Shown: one piece after another, positions 35,891 to 46,804 of the stretch
Numbering within the stretch: the first letter of the stretch is position 1
Layout: each line of letters opens with the position of its first letter
Source of the DNA: Akebia trifoliata
Lineage: Eukaryota; Streptophyta; Magnoliopsida; Ranunculales; Lardizabalaceae
Direction: 5' to 3'
Length of the DNA: 64,000 nt
Assembly: GCA_017979445.1 (NCBI GenBank)
Contig: CM030717.1
Coordinates: 27,097,132-27,161,131, forward strand
The notes under the pieces: generated by a model
Database searches by the model: none
What the model was told of the DNA's origin: nothing
Seen by the model: only the letters and a program-made list of their open reading frames with translations
Program-made: the position numbers and the translations under genes

Positions 35891-38060
35891 ATTCATGATA
35901 GTTTGACCAAGTTCAAGGGACTTATACCCTTTTGTCCCTCAAAGAGATTTCTCTAGAACTTAGGAGCAAGTAGCCTCATAACCCCAAGTTTCTTGAGACT
36001 CAAAGTAAAATAATTGACCATTATACAAGCTTGTCCTTCAAAAGAATTCTCTAGAAACCTTGAGTGCATTTTCATTTTTATCTTTTGATCATCATGATTG
36101 GTAAGACTCAAAATGGTATAAATGACCTTCGGGTTTCTTTGATTAGAATAAACAAAGACAGTTTTTAAGGTTATTTTGAAATTAAAATGAATTGGTGGTG
36201 TATGTACTATTATATCTCCAAGGGTCTCCCAAAAACCTATAAATAAATGACCCTTTAAGGCGAAAGAAAGAATTTTCCCCCTTCCAAAAATTTTGTCCAA
36301 TTTTCCTCTTGAGACTATCTAAAGTCCTAAAACTCTATCAACACTCCTTCTCATACACTCTTCAGGCCTAGTTTTGAAGATCTAAGAAAGAGAAGAAGAA
36401 GACCAAGGTGAGATTATTATTTATTTTATTTTTCTTGCATCCCCCAATCCCACTTTTACCTCCTTCACTATATCTTCTTTATGTTTTATTTCACTTTAAT
36501 CATTAAGTGTAAAGCATTCCATTTGGCAAGATGAGGGTGATAATACACTCCCTTCATGGGATGATCCGCACCATTTTTAAGTCCATTTTAAGATTCTTGG
36601 AAGCCTTTCCATATCCATATCCAATTTTTTTATTCGGATCTATATCCATATCAGAATTCAACTCGGATCTTACTAGTTAAAATCATATTTGAACTATTTT
36701 ATGTTTACCAAACCCATCGGATCCGACTAAATCAAATAAATTGATTTAGATGGGTTAGGTCGAATAATTTTGAACTATTAAAGGTTATTTCAATAAAAAT
36801 CACTAAAGGTGTAACTTGAACTCAAGACCTCTTCCTTTATTGAGGGCTTTAATCACTGTACCCAACACTTGTTGGTTGTAAAATAATACTCTAAAAAATA
36901 TAAAGATATAGGGATGAATCCGTATCCGACTCGGGTCAAGGGATGTCAACCCATATTCGACCCATTTTTTAATTAGGATATACATGAAGGAACCAAACCC
37001 ATTAAATTCGGATTACTCGAATTTCAGATAAAATCTGACCAATTTTAAACCCTATTTGCATGCATCATTTAGCTTTTACTTCATCTTAATGTAGTATAAG
37101 CATCCCAATGACAAAGGAAGGTTGAGGAGTACACCTTCTTTATGGAGTGATTCCTAACATTTGTAAGTCCATAATAGGTTCCTTCAAGGACATCGAACAT
37201 GCATTCATATATAAACACAAAATGGTCGGTGATGGTTCCAAAGACTTTTTCAAACCAATTGAAAGTTTCTTAGAAACATACCAACAAAAATCTAAGCTCA
37301 TGTTTGAGTACACTTGCATAGCATGCATCATTATGAAATTGCTAAAAATCAAAAGAGTGCAATCTTTTAGGTTGTGAGTCCCACCTCTAGCAAACATAAA
37401 AATCCCAACTAGCAGGGAAAAAAATTATTTCATTTACATCATTTAGAAGTTCATGCGTGCATACCAACACCATACTAACCTCAAAAATCTTTCAAAAAAA
37501 AATCTTAGTCTTCACATCTGGCCAATACCTTGGTAATCACCAACTTGAGTCATTAAATTCATGGAAAATGAATTTTAAAATATGTTTTTAGGAGATCATT
37601 CATACCTTAGACACAATGAATGGTGACGATCCCAAATCCATGTAGAATTGAGGTTTAAGACTACTAGACCTCATGTATCTACAGTATGATTTCAGATTCA
37701 CCATTCTAAGGTAATTTACATTGTGCTACATCAACTTAGGTTTTAGATTGCACTCTTAAAAATTGTTTAGTTAGAATAAATATCGGACAAGGCTTTAGAA
37801 CTCGTCGGATACCAAGATGACTCAGGCAAGTTATCCCAGCCTTGGAAGAAACCAGGCAAGTTGGCCAAAGTAAGTCATCCACTGTATTGTCTCGATCAAG
37901 ATCTGAGTTGACTCATCTGATATTTTGAAAATATTGATCGAGTTTATGAAAGATCGATTGAGTCAACCAAAGTTAATATGTTTTTGATATAAAATAAGTA
38001 TCGTCAATGATGTAAATGATTTGTTATCTATATAATATAATAATCCACGAAAAAAAAAAT
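35891..38060. other. Non-coding stretch with repeat fragments upstream of the NPH3-family gene
   Basis: TATA-like CTATAAATAAATGACC near 36,240 followed by a CT-rich leader resembles an LTR promoter on the plus strand. 36,480-36,590 and 37,065-37,175 are diverged direct copies ending AAGTCCAT. Between them lies inserted sequence with a SINE-like body. No gene is supported; the minus-strand ORF at 35,953-36,300 has no recognisable domain. Confidence 0.4.
36803..36885 (-). mobile_element. tRNA-derived SINE-like body
   Basis: The minus strand reads TGGGTACAGTGATTAAAGCC (box A-like) and, about 30 bases on, GGTCTTGAGTTCAAGTTAC (box B-like), the internal Pol III promoter layout of plant SINEs. Ends and target duplications were not resolved. 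Confidence 0.4.
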
Positions 38061-38071
38061 AGTTATTTAAC

Positions 38072-38079
38072 TATAAATA
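38072..38079 (+). promoter_or_regulatory. Candidate TATA box of the NPH3-family gene
   Basis: TATAAATA about 310 bases upstream of the start codon. It would give a 5' UTR of roughly 280 bases. The region is AT-rich, so a chance match is possible. Confidence 0.3.
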
Positions 38080-38388
38080 TATCACTAACCCAACTTCCAA
38101 TAAGATTATGACCAAATGACTTGAACGAGTCAACTCGTAATGTGTGACATTCAAATCATCTCAGTCAAAACAAAATGACAAAAAAAAGTCGAAGAGAACG
38201 CGGGAAAAGGTTTAAAAAAATAAGGAAAAAGAAAAGAAAAGATAGGGTCAGTATGTTTTTCATAGAAAGTGAAAGGGGTATTATTGTAAATTTGACTTCA
38301 CTTCATACCCACTCCACTCCTTGTCCAAGACCATCAGCCCATGTTCATGTCGCTGCAGAGAGCACAGTTGACGAGAAAGTGTGGTGAG

Positions 38389-38465
38389 ATGGTGGTGTCT
38401 GATAACTCTTTCCCTTCTCTCGATCGCTTTAATACTCACAAATTCTGCGACTCTTTCAATAACAG
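38389..38465 (+). CDS. NPH3-family gene, exon 1 (coding part)
   Basis: Starts ATGGTGGTGTCTGAT; encodes 25 codons plus two bases (MVVSDNSFPSLDRF...). Donor AACAG|GTAATT. It was placed because its open phase (AG) joins the GATATTTTCAG of exon 2 to make Arg-Ile-Phe-Ser-Asp, as in relatives. Confidence 0.85.
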
Positions 38466-41400
38466 GTAATTATCAATTAATCTCTGTTTCTTATTCAATC
38501 TTCATCTTGAATTTTTATCATATTCTGATGAAGCTAGATATCTGATTCTCTGTTTCGATTTCTTTCCTTTTTTTCTTTTTCTTTTTTTAAGTTTATGGGC
38601 TAATCTGCAATTGTTTTCTAGGATTTTTGTGGAAGAAATGGGAATACGCTTTTTTTCTTTTTTAAATTTGATTTCGTTTTCTTTCGGGGTGTTTCTTTTT
38701 ATCCCTTTTTCTTTTCCCCCCCATTATTTCCTCTCTTTTTTCTTTTTCTTTTTTATATCTCTGAATGTTAGTGTAGTCTATTAAATTTTCATTTTTCTGG
38801 GTTGGGAAATAAGATTTACTATTGTTATTATTTCTTTTTTTTTTTTTAAGTTTTCTTCGTTATAATTTTCATTTGGGACGGACTAGTTGCACACCACCCA
38901 TTATCATTTGCAATCCATTTTAGCTAAAATACCCGTTGCACTCCATTTTTTTGATTGCCCGCCAAAAAAGAAAAAGACAAAGGTTGCACTCCCTCTTTTT
39001 TTTTTTTCATCAACCATTTGTTTGTTCAGTTTTATACTAACTCAATTAATTAATCAATAAATAATTAGGAATATTAACAAGTAGGTTATCCTAATTGAAG
39101 TGCAACTTGTAGGTTTTTTAGAGAATAAAAAACAAAATTAGATTTTTTTAGGATTGGAGTGCAGCCAGCAACTAATGATGTACAACTCGTGGGGCACTTT
39201 TCATTTTCTCTTAAAAAAGAATTCTCACTTGATTCTTAATTTAAGGAAAATGCTGGAATGACACAAACGGAGACACAAAAGTGACAAAAATGATGTGGTG
39301 GCGTGCACATAACAGTAGATGTTTTTTACTTGTATCTTGTGGAAAAGCATCTATGGTAATGTGCGCGACACCCCATCATTTTTTCACCTTTGTGTCTCTG
39401 CTTGTGTCACCCCAGCACGACTTCTCTTAGCAGCATTAATGTCTTTTGGGTTGAAAAATGTGGAACTGACTTCTTTTGATCCTGTGTTCAACACTGTGCT
39501 GATGTGGCAGTATGCAGACGACCATAGATTTCTTTCCTCAAGATAAAAGGAAAGAAATCTATGGTTGTCTTTTGTTGATGTGTGCCTTCAGGCATCCGAT
39601 AAAATGTATTAAATACACATTGTAAATAAGAATTTGGTGGGTATTTTTGGTAATTATTTATCCTAATTTTTCTTATAGAGTTCTTGGTGGAAGTTTAATT
39701 ATTTACTTTTCTACTGATTAATTATTTGGCTGCAAATGATTAATTTTTTTAAAAAAACTAAGAATATTAGATTCCAATCCTGAGATGGGTAAAGGCTTAT
39801 TGAAGATAATTGTAGTTTCCCATGAAGTGGCAAGCCACATTGGAATGCTATCCACTGGATTCAACTAGGCCAGACTTGATTTGAGTCTCAACTCGGTTGC
39901 ACGTTGGTCAGTCCGATACAGAGTACTGATGTCCTTCATAGTTTGCCATAAAGTTGAGTCCATGAAAAAGGCACGATAAGACCACTGTTAAATTGCCAAC
40001 ATTAAACTGGTCACAATAATATGTCACCTTTGCAAATAAAATAAAATATAGAATCAAGGTCTGCAAACAATACATAACAAGTCAATCCTTTTAAGAGAAG
40101 ACAAAGCAACTGCCCTTTCAAGTGGTTAGTAGTTCAACTCTATTCTAGGAGACACAATGATCGACTCTTACAAGAAAGAGAGAATTCTATTTCTCTTAAA
40201 GATCGAGAACCTTAGTTCCTCCTTTTTGAGAGAACAATTCTAGGCCTTACCTTACATTTATGTTTTCTGATAAGAGACAGGGTTGGACTCTACTATTTTG
40301 GTGTCAAATAGGGATTAGAGTCTATCGTATCTATATCAGAGTACTAGGTTTAACAAGTCTTTGGAGAAAAGTCTAGGTCTCTGGGGTAGTATGCCCGAGT
40401 CATCACATAAGTATATATGCCAGGCCCGAGGACGTGGTGGTCGTGAATTGACCACCTTTGGGCCCTTGATTGACATCATTAACAGGCACCAATTCACTTG
40501 CTGCATGGATTTGTTCATACACCCCATGAGGGGCATCTAGTTGCATGGCTCTGTCGATACACCCCCTCCGGATGTTTATAAATATCACTGAAGCAATATC
40601 TTTTTTTTTTATTTAAAAAAATCTTTTCGAGAGTAGGTCCAAGAAGATCCTGGCCAAAACATGAATGTTAAAGTTAAAACTTAGAACCATTTTACCTGGA
40701 TACTTGGAAATGGATATTGTCACCTTATCAAATACTTCAATTTCTAAGTTTAAATGTTATTAATTAGCACTCCATATTGGTTCCATGTACTTGCCGTATC
40801 TATGTGACACATCCCTATACGGCTATACTATGTGAAAACAGTGAATTATCTGAACATATTTTGATTTTATCTTTCATGGAGAATTAATCAAGATTGCAAT
40901 CCCTTCCCTTTTAGTCTTTTACATAAATATTCTTGAGATTCTTAATATGATGTTTTCCACCATCTTCATTATCTATGTTGGTTTTTTTTTTTTTTTTCCC
41001 CCTTAACTTTGACGTTGGACTGGGAAAATCCTATTTTCAAATTGCTTCTTGATCCATATGCAGGATATTTTCAGATGTTGCAGGGGACATTACAATTATT
41101 GTTGATGGAATGCCTTTTCTATTACACAAGGTGTGGAAGACCTCCTTTTCTTGGAACATTTTCAACTATTTTATCTTAAATGCAAGAGAGGTGTATTCCT
41201 AAAGCTTATCATTTTTGTTTGTTTGTTTCACCTCCAGCCTTTTTTTCTTTATAATCTTCCAATTGCTATCATTTTTATTTTTAATTCTTTTTAATGGTTT
41301 TTGAAAACCAATTTCTTGTATCCACATGGTAGATGACAATACTATTTTGGATCGGTCAATCCTGAGTTGATTTGGTTGATTTTGGAGGCAACAAACTGGT

Positions 41401-44400
41401 CCCAAACAATTCAACTCTGTAAATCCTAATCATTATAGATTTCAAAAGTAACTATTTTTCCTTTTGGTTGTTGAAAGTTGGATTAATATATCCTATAAAT
41501 CAAGAACTTTACAAAATCTTGCTTTTACATAAAATCAACAATCTACTTTAAACGATCAATCCAATCGAGTTTCTTTAAAACTGTGGCCGAGTCAGATCAA
41601 CCAATCCCAAGGGGTCCCAATTCTATCTTGGGAATTCACTTGATTATGGACGATTCCATTTTGATTCCGTTGATTTTAAATGCGATCCATCAAATCTTGA
41701 GACCATGCATCTTTTTTAATCTATCATAATATTCGATTAACCTATTATGAAAATTATGGTGTAGAGTTGAAAGAGTGAAAACTCCACTTCCTTTTGATTT
41801 TGTGTATATATTAGAAACTATGCTCAACATCCTACATAGTATCTGTTTCTATAGATTTTTATTCATATAAATAAATTAAAAAGATGAGTCTTTTCAAAAA
41901 ACGAAGAGATTAAGAAAAAGTGGTGGGGTTATTTGCGAAATTTATTTTCAAAAAACTGCACAGAAGCAACTCATAGAGCACCCATACATAATTAGAATCT
42001 TGGCATTGAAAGTTGAAGCAACTCTAGCAAAACTAAAGACATTTTAAGACCATATGGTAGTTTGATAGAATGTGGAAATGCATGGGAAGTATTTGTTTTC
42101 CCTATCTAACTATGTTGTTCACTAATACTTTAAAGACTAAAAGGATGTTGAATAAATAGAAAAAGTTTTGTAATACTTTACATTGAACAAATGAATCATA
42201 AAAAACTGCACTAATTATCAGGAGATCTAACTTATGAGTCACAATTTAAAATTATGGGAAAGTAGTGCTAGAACAAAGACTAAAAGCAAAAAACAGAGAT
42301 ATCGGAGAACCAATTTAATTTTATGCTGTGGAAGTCAACCATCATAGGCAATTTTCCTATTTTAATAAATGATGGAAAAATGGAAGATTTGGATAAAGTA
42401 TATAACAAAGTACCTAGAAAGTTATTTGGTGGTTATTGAGAAAAAGAGATGTCCTAAGTTGATTGACATTATTAAGGGTATGTATGAGAGAGATGCAACT
42501 ACGTTGTGAAGAAATGTTGATGACACAATTGAGTTCTCAGTTACAACTAGTTTACATTAGGGTAAAGCTTTTAGTCCATTGCTGTTTTCTCTAGTTTTTT
42601 ATTATTTATTATAATGTAGGGCGTCCCCACCCCCATGCAAGAGTATGTCCCTGGTCTATGTTATTTTTAGATGAGACATTGTTAATTGATGAGATTGAAG
42701 ATGGAGTCGACACAAAACCAGAGCTTTAGAATCCAAGGAATATGGATATTATTGACCAAGAAGAATATATGGATTGCAACTTAAGTAATGACACACATAA
42801 AGAGGTAGAGATTAAAAAAGGCCCATAAAAATTGATGGTCATGAGATATCCTGAAGCGACCATTTGTGTTTCTTTGGTTTTGTTATCCATAAGGATGGAG
42901 AAGAAGAGGATGTTGTCCAAAGAATTAGAGCTGGATGGTTAAAGTGAAGGTATGTGTCAAGTGACTGACACAACTCAATCAAATCAAGAGAAAAAATTAT
43001 AATATGACAATAGGACCAGCTATCCTTTATAAAGATGAATATTGGGCAGTTAAGAAACAACAATATAGATTAAGCATAAAAGAGATGAGGGTATTCGTAT
43101 GGATCAGTGAAAGACAAAGAATGATAAAATTAGAAATAAGTTATAAACTTACTCATGAAAATGAAGGAATAGCCCCAATAGCTGATGAACTACGGAAAAA
43201 TCAATTGAGATGGTTTGGTCACGTGAAATTAAAACGGATAACCACTCAATGTGATGGAATGTGCAAGTTGAAGGTTTTAAGAGAGAGAGAGAGATGATGT
43301 CGATTGAAATAGTGAGAGCAGATGTAAACATATTTCAATTACCTTAAGACATAGCTTTTGTGTTTAGGCTTTGATGATGATAATGAAGTTGGTGTGCTGA
43401 ATGAGAGTGGAGGTGCCTATAGAGCTGACATAGGTTTACTTCCTGTTTAGTCAAGTACCCTATCTAGGTTGGCAAATTTGAAAGTTTATTAGTTGTGAAA
43501 CTTAAGATCTCTAGTGCCTAGTAGAGAATCCTTCTCTTTTTCTTAACTTTGTTAGTTTTTATGGTATTTTGAAAACTATGCTTCCGCTTTATCTTAGCGT
43601 AAGTTTCGATTGGGTTGAGTTACCAATCCATGTTTTTGGACTACTCGAACAAGTTGTTGCATTTGCAAATATATCGTTATCATCTATATCCCTTATCCCA
43701 AATATTAAGGTTGGAAACGCAATCAATGTGTATGTATTTATTTATGTTGTTATCCATGTGTTGCCTATTATCATTCAAGCTCCTGAACTTTGCATTGTTA
43801 ATAAGTAATTTATGTTTCCAACATAATCCAAATCTATGTTTCAATTGAAGTTCCCCTTGGTCTCTCGGAGTGGAAAGATGAGGAAAATGGTGGCAAATAC
43901 TAGGGATTTAAATCCCTCCCAATTAGAGCTCCTCAACGTGCCAGGTGGACCCCAGGCATTTGAACTTGCAGCAAAATTCTGTTATGGCACAAACTTTGAG
44001 ATCACTCCTTCAAATGTTGCTCACCTTCGACTTGTCGCGGAATACTTGGAAATGACCGAAGATTATTGGGAAGAAAACCTGATTGCCCGAACAGAAACCT
44101 ATTTGACCGCAGTTGTGCTTCAAAGTCTTGAAAAATCAGTAGAAGTTCTATCTACATGTGGAACACTAACCTCCATAGCAAGTGAGGTGGGTATTATAAA
44201 CAGATGTGTGGATGCAATTGCCGTGAATGCTAGTAAGGAGCAGTTGGTATCGGGTTTATCTCGCTTAGAGTGTGATGGTGAGTCAGTGAAATTCAAGATT
44301 GATGGTTTCGAGTGGTGGGTTGAAGACCTTTCGTTATTAAGGATTGATTTCTATCAAAGAGTGATAGTCGCCTTGAGAAGAACGGGTGTTCGACCGGACA

Positions 44401-45921
44401 GCATTATTGCGTCTCTAATGCATTATGCGCAGACATCTCTGAAGGGTATTGGAAAACGTCAAGTTTGGGATCAGGCTGAAAACAAACATAGAATAATTCT
44501 TGAAACCCTTGTTAGTCTTTTTCCAATGGAGAAAAGCACTTCGATTCCACTGAGTTTTCTGTTTGGGATGTTGAGACTAGCAATCATGGCAGACGCTACC
44601 ATTGCCTGCAAACTTGAGCTTGAAAGGAGGATTGGGTTCCAGTTAGAGATGGTGTCACTCGATGACCTCCTCATCCCTTCTGTGACGACTGGTGATTCTC
44701 TCATTGATGTTGACACGGTCCATCGAATACTGTTGAATTTTTTGCAACGAATTGAAGAAGAAGAACCCGAAGAAGCATCACAATATGGTTACGAATCTGA
44801 AGGTCATGATTCTCCGAGTCATGGCTCGGTGTTGAAAGTTGGACGTCTTATTGATGCATACCTTGCTGAAATTGCTCCTGATCCATACCTGGATCTGCAG
44901 AAATTTATTGCAATTATTGAGGTTTTACCTGACTATGCTCGAGTTATCGATGATGGACTTTACAGAGCGGTTGATATATATTTGAAGGTAACTCTTTCAA
45001 CTTCAGAAATTGTGTAAACCTATGTTACCTGGTTTGTTGTTTTGCTCGATTCGAATTCGGTTTCGTGGTTTGCAACCCCAATTAAAAATTAAAAAACACT
45101 CTTCAAAAATTACAAATGTTTGGCTCAAATTATAATCTCGACATCACAAAACATTATAACACTCGTTCAAATAATTTCAGTAGTTATTTACAATTAGATT
45201 AGGCTCATATAAAATCCTAAACTCAAAAAATAGAAAACTAGCACCAAAAAAAGAGAGAACTTCTATTGGCACCCCAACTTTTACTTATCCTCAACAGTTC
45301 ACTTATTTTCATTATTTTTGATTGGGATGCAAATAGCAGCTCTCATTAACATTTGCTCTGTTATTCAGTTTTTTTATTTATGAATTGTGTGTCTAGGCCC
45401 ATCCGATCCTAACCGAAAATGAATGTAAGAAGCTATGCAAGTTCATAGACTGCCAAAAGCTCTCTCAAGAAGCCTGTCACCATGCAGCACAGAACGACCG
45501 TCTTCCAGTCCAGATGGTAGTACGGGTTCTCTACTTTGAGCAGCTTCGGCTGAAGGGTTTCCTCTCGGGGAGCTCTGGGGATGGATTTGTGTCACAAACA
45601 ATCTGCAGCGGTGTCCCAAGTGCCACCATGTCACCCCGAGATAATTATGCATCCTTGAGGAGAGAGAACCGAGAACTAAAGCTCGAGATATCAAGGATGC
45701 GTGTAAGGCTGAGTGAACTAGAAAAGGAGCAGGTTTTCATGAAGCAAGGGATGATGGAAAAGTCAGGTCATGGGAAGACATTCTTCACTTCACTCTCAAA
45801 GGGGATTGGACGGATTGGAATCTTTGGTGGTGGCCCACCCGAACAGAAACAGCAGAAACCTAGGAAGAAGTCTCGAGGATCTGAAGGGAAGAACAAGAGG
45901 CAACCACATTCAGTTTCATAG
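38389..45921 (+). CDS. BTB/POZ domain-containing NPH3-family protein (At3g08570/At3g08660-like), 4 exons, 601 aa
   Basis: Coding exons 38,389-38,465, 41,064-41,130, 43,851-44,987 and 45,397-45,921 join in frame with GT-AG introns to 601 residues, the usual length. The N-terminus has RIFSDVAGDITIIVDG and, across the second junction, FLLHK-FPLVSRSGK: the BTB domain, residues about 34-130, which in this family binds CUL3 as a ubiquitin-ligase substrate adaptor. The NPH3 domain runs about 203-468 (WWVEDL, LYRAVDIYLK, LSQEACHHAAQNDRLPVQ). A coiled coil follows at about 509-545 (LRRENRELKLEISRMRVRL), then FFTSLSKGIGRIG and a basic tail ending HSVS. The MVVS start and SLSKGIGRI tail are, from memory, specific to the At3g08570/At3g08660 branch. 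NPH3 proteins act at the plasma membrane in phototropism or auxin transport; this branch's role is not established here. No break was seen. Introns 1 and 2 are long (2.6 and 2.7 kb) and hold transposon remnants. Confidence 0.93.
39251..39417. mobile_element. Palindromic MITE in intron 1
   Basis: The left arm TGCTGGAATGACACAAACGG and the rest of about 80 bases pair with the right arm ending GTGTCACCCCAGCA. The centre is TAGATGTTTTTTACTTGTAT / CATCTATGGTA. Almost the whole element is one inverted repeat, typical of a foldback MITE. Target duplication not resolved. Confidence 0.72.
39516..39570. repeat. Short hairpin, 23-bp arms, intron 1
   Basis: ACCATAGATTTCTTTCCT pairs with AGGAAAGAAATCTATGGT around a 9-base loop; the full arms are 23 bases with one mismatch. 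It shares the CCATAGAT core with the neighbouring MITE and the one at 45,947. Confidence 0.85.
41064..41130 (+). CDS. NPH3-family gene, exon 2
   Basis: 67 bases between acceptor TATGCAG and donor CACAAG|GTGTGG. Encodes IFSDVAGDITIIVDGMPF and LLHK, the start of the BTB domain. Confidence 0.92.
41131..43850 (+). other. Intron 2 of the NPH3-family gene
   Basis: 2,720 bases, GT-AG. A LINE remnant occupies about 42,370-43,297; the rest shows nothing recognisable. Confidence 0.85.
42370..43297 (+). pseudogene. RTE-like LINE remnant in intron 2 (RT and C-terminus)
   Basis: Broken frames give DLDKVYNKVPRKL, IIKGMYERDAT, a degenerate QGKAFSPLLFSLV-like motif, LLIDEIEDGVDT, then ILYKDEYWAVKKQQ, IKEMRVFVWIS and ELRKNQLRWFGHVK. 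The last three motifs are hallmarks of the C-terminal part of plant RTE-type LINE proteins. Many stops and frameshifts. Same strand as the host gene. Confidence 0.82.
43851..44987 (+). CDS. NPH3-family gene, exon 3
   Basis: 1,137 bases (379 codons), acceptor TTGAAG|TTCCCC, donor TTGAAG|GTAACT. Encodes the rest of BTB (FPLVSRSGK...) and most of the NPH3 domain to LYRAVDIYLK. The ATG at 43,836 lies in the intron and is not a start. Confidence 0.94.
45397..45921 (+). CDS. NPH3-family gene, exon 4
   Basis: 525 bases including the TAG stop, after acceptor GTGTCTAG. Encodes AHPILTENECKKLCKFIDC, the end of NPH3, the coiled coil and the basic C-terminus. Intron 3 is 409 bases. Confidence 0.93.
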   Translation, partial: AHPILTENECKKLCKFIDCQKLSQEACHHAAQNDRLPVQMVVRVLYFEQLRLKGFLSGSSGDGFVSQTICSGVPSATMSPRDNYASLRRENRELKLEISRMRVRLSELEKEQVFMKQGMMEKSGHGKTFFTSLSKGIGRIGIFGGGPPEQKQQKPRKKSRGSEGKNKRQPHSVS

Positions 45922-45946
45922 TTAAGTATTTTAATTTTGACTAATG

Positions 45947-46101
45947 ATAAAATGACTTGAAAAAAGCCACTCAGAATTCACTCACTGACGTGGATGTGTA
46001 TGGAACCATAGATGTTTTTTCCTTGTGTATCCTGAAGAAAAAGATTTATGGTTCTGTGCACAATGAGTGAATTTTGAGTGGCTTTTTTCGAGTCAATTTA
46101 T
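45947..46101. mobile_element. Palindromic MITE 25 bases after the NPH3-family stop codon
   Basis: The arm TGACTTGAAAAAAGCCACTC (from 45,953) pairs with GAGTGGCTTTTTTCGAGTCA (to 46,095). The inner part has CCATAGATGTTTTTTCCTTG and AAGATTTATGG. It probably lies in the 3' UTR. Its central core is shared with the intron 1 hairpins. Confidence 0.78.
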
Positions 46102-46769
46102 TGCGACTCTTTAGTTATTATGTTTTTTTTTACTCGGCAGGAATGTAAAAGTTTTAGTTCAAGAAATGAGTAAAATCTTATCTAATGAGCAAGAAAAGGG
46201 TGTTTTAAATTGAGGACAATATCATGCCAAAACCTATAAGATTAGTTCGAGAACACATAACAATCTACCAAGAGTTTAGAAATTAGGAAAATGATGAAAC
46301 AAGCTGAAGAAGCCTTGGAAGAAATCCAATATATAGTTTAGTGTCAGCCCTCAATGTTAAATGTGATACTTTGTTTACATCTTGAATCAATATCTCCCAG
46401 AGTTAACTAATAGATTTTTCTAAGTTTGATAGTGTGATGATCCGTCGAATTATTAGGGAAAAAATGTTGATCATCCATTTGGCTTGGGACGATCATGTAG
46501 AAGAGTTTTTTAATCATAATAGCACACCACACATCTGAAGAACTGAAGGTATAACTGACATCTATTCATTTGGAGAAAACTGAAGATACTGGGCACCAGT
46601 TTCGGTCCTAATACTTGTGAAGACATTGTCGGTGCATTGAGTAAACTCATGCAAACCTCAACAATCAGTGACTATAAAGGGCACAATGGTAAATCAATAC
46701 ATTTTTCTGATAAGAATCTGCTTCTCTCGGCAGGAGGCGCGAAGCTGTCCTCTTGACATGCTTCCAATA
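46102..46769. other. Gene-free stretch downstream of the NPH3-family gene
   Basis: No gene, RNA or repeat recognised. No clear AATAAA signal was found near the stop codon. Confidence 0.4.
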
Positions 46770-46804
46770 ACCATAGATTTCTTTCCTTCGAGTTACAAGA
46801 TAAT
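46770..46804. repeat. Single arm of the CCATAGAT hairpin family, cut by an LTR
   Basis: AACCATAGATTTCTTTCCTT matches the arm at 39,519-39,538. The expected second arm is missing because an LTR end begins at 46,805. Confidence 0.5.

Larger units (their letters stand above)
38466..41063 (+). other. Intron 1 of the NPH3-family gene
   Basis: 2,598 bases, GT-AG, T-rich. Contains a MITE (39,251-39,417) and a short perfect-type hairpin (39,516-39,570). Small minus-strand ORFs at 40,336-40,588 show no recognisable domain. Confidence 0.8.

Noticed and set aside
35953..36300. 115-residue minus-strand ORF
   Set aside because: No recognisable motif, AT-rich, and overlaps an LTR-like promoter region on the other strand.
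38175..38387. 70-residue ORF as an independent gene
   Set aside because: Basic low-complexity composition and no domain; kept only as a possible upstream ORF.
40336..40588. Two overlapping minus-strand ORFs in intron 1
   Set aside because: No family signature and two frames open at once; treated as chance.
43836..43850. ATG at 43,836 as start of the NPH3-family protein
   Set aside because: It lies in intron 2; exons 1 and 2 supply the conserved BTB start and join in phase at 43,851.
44471..45694. Antisense ORFs over exons 3 and 4
   Set aside because: Shadows of the strongly conserved sense exons.
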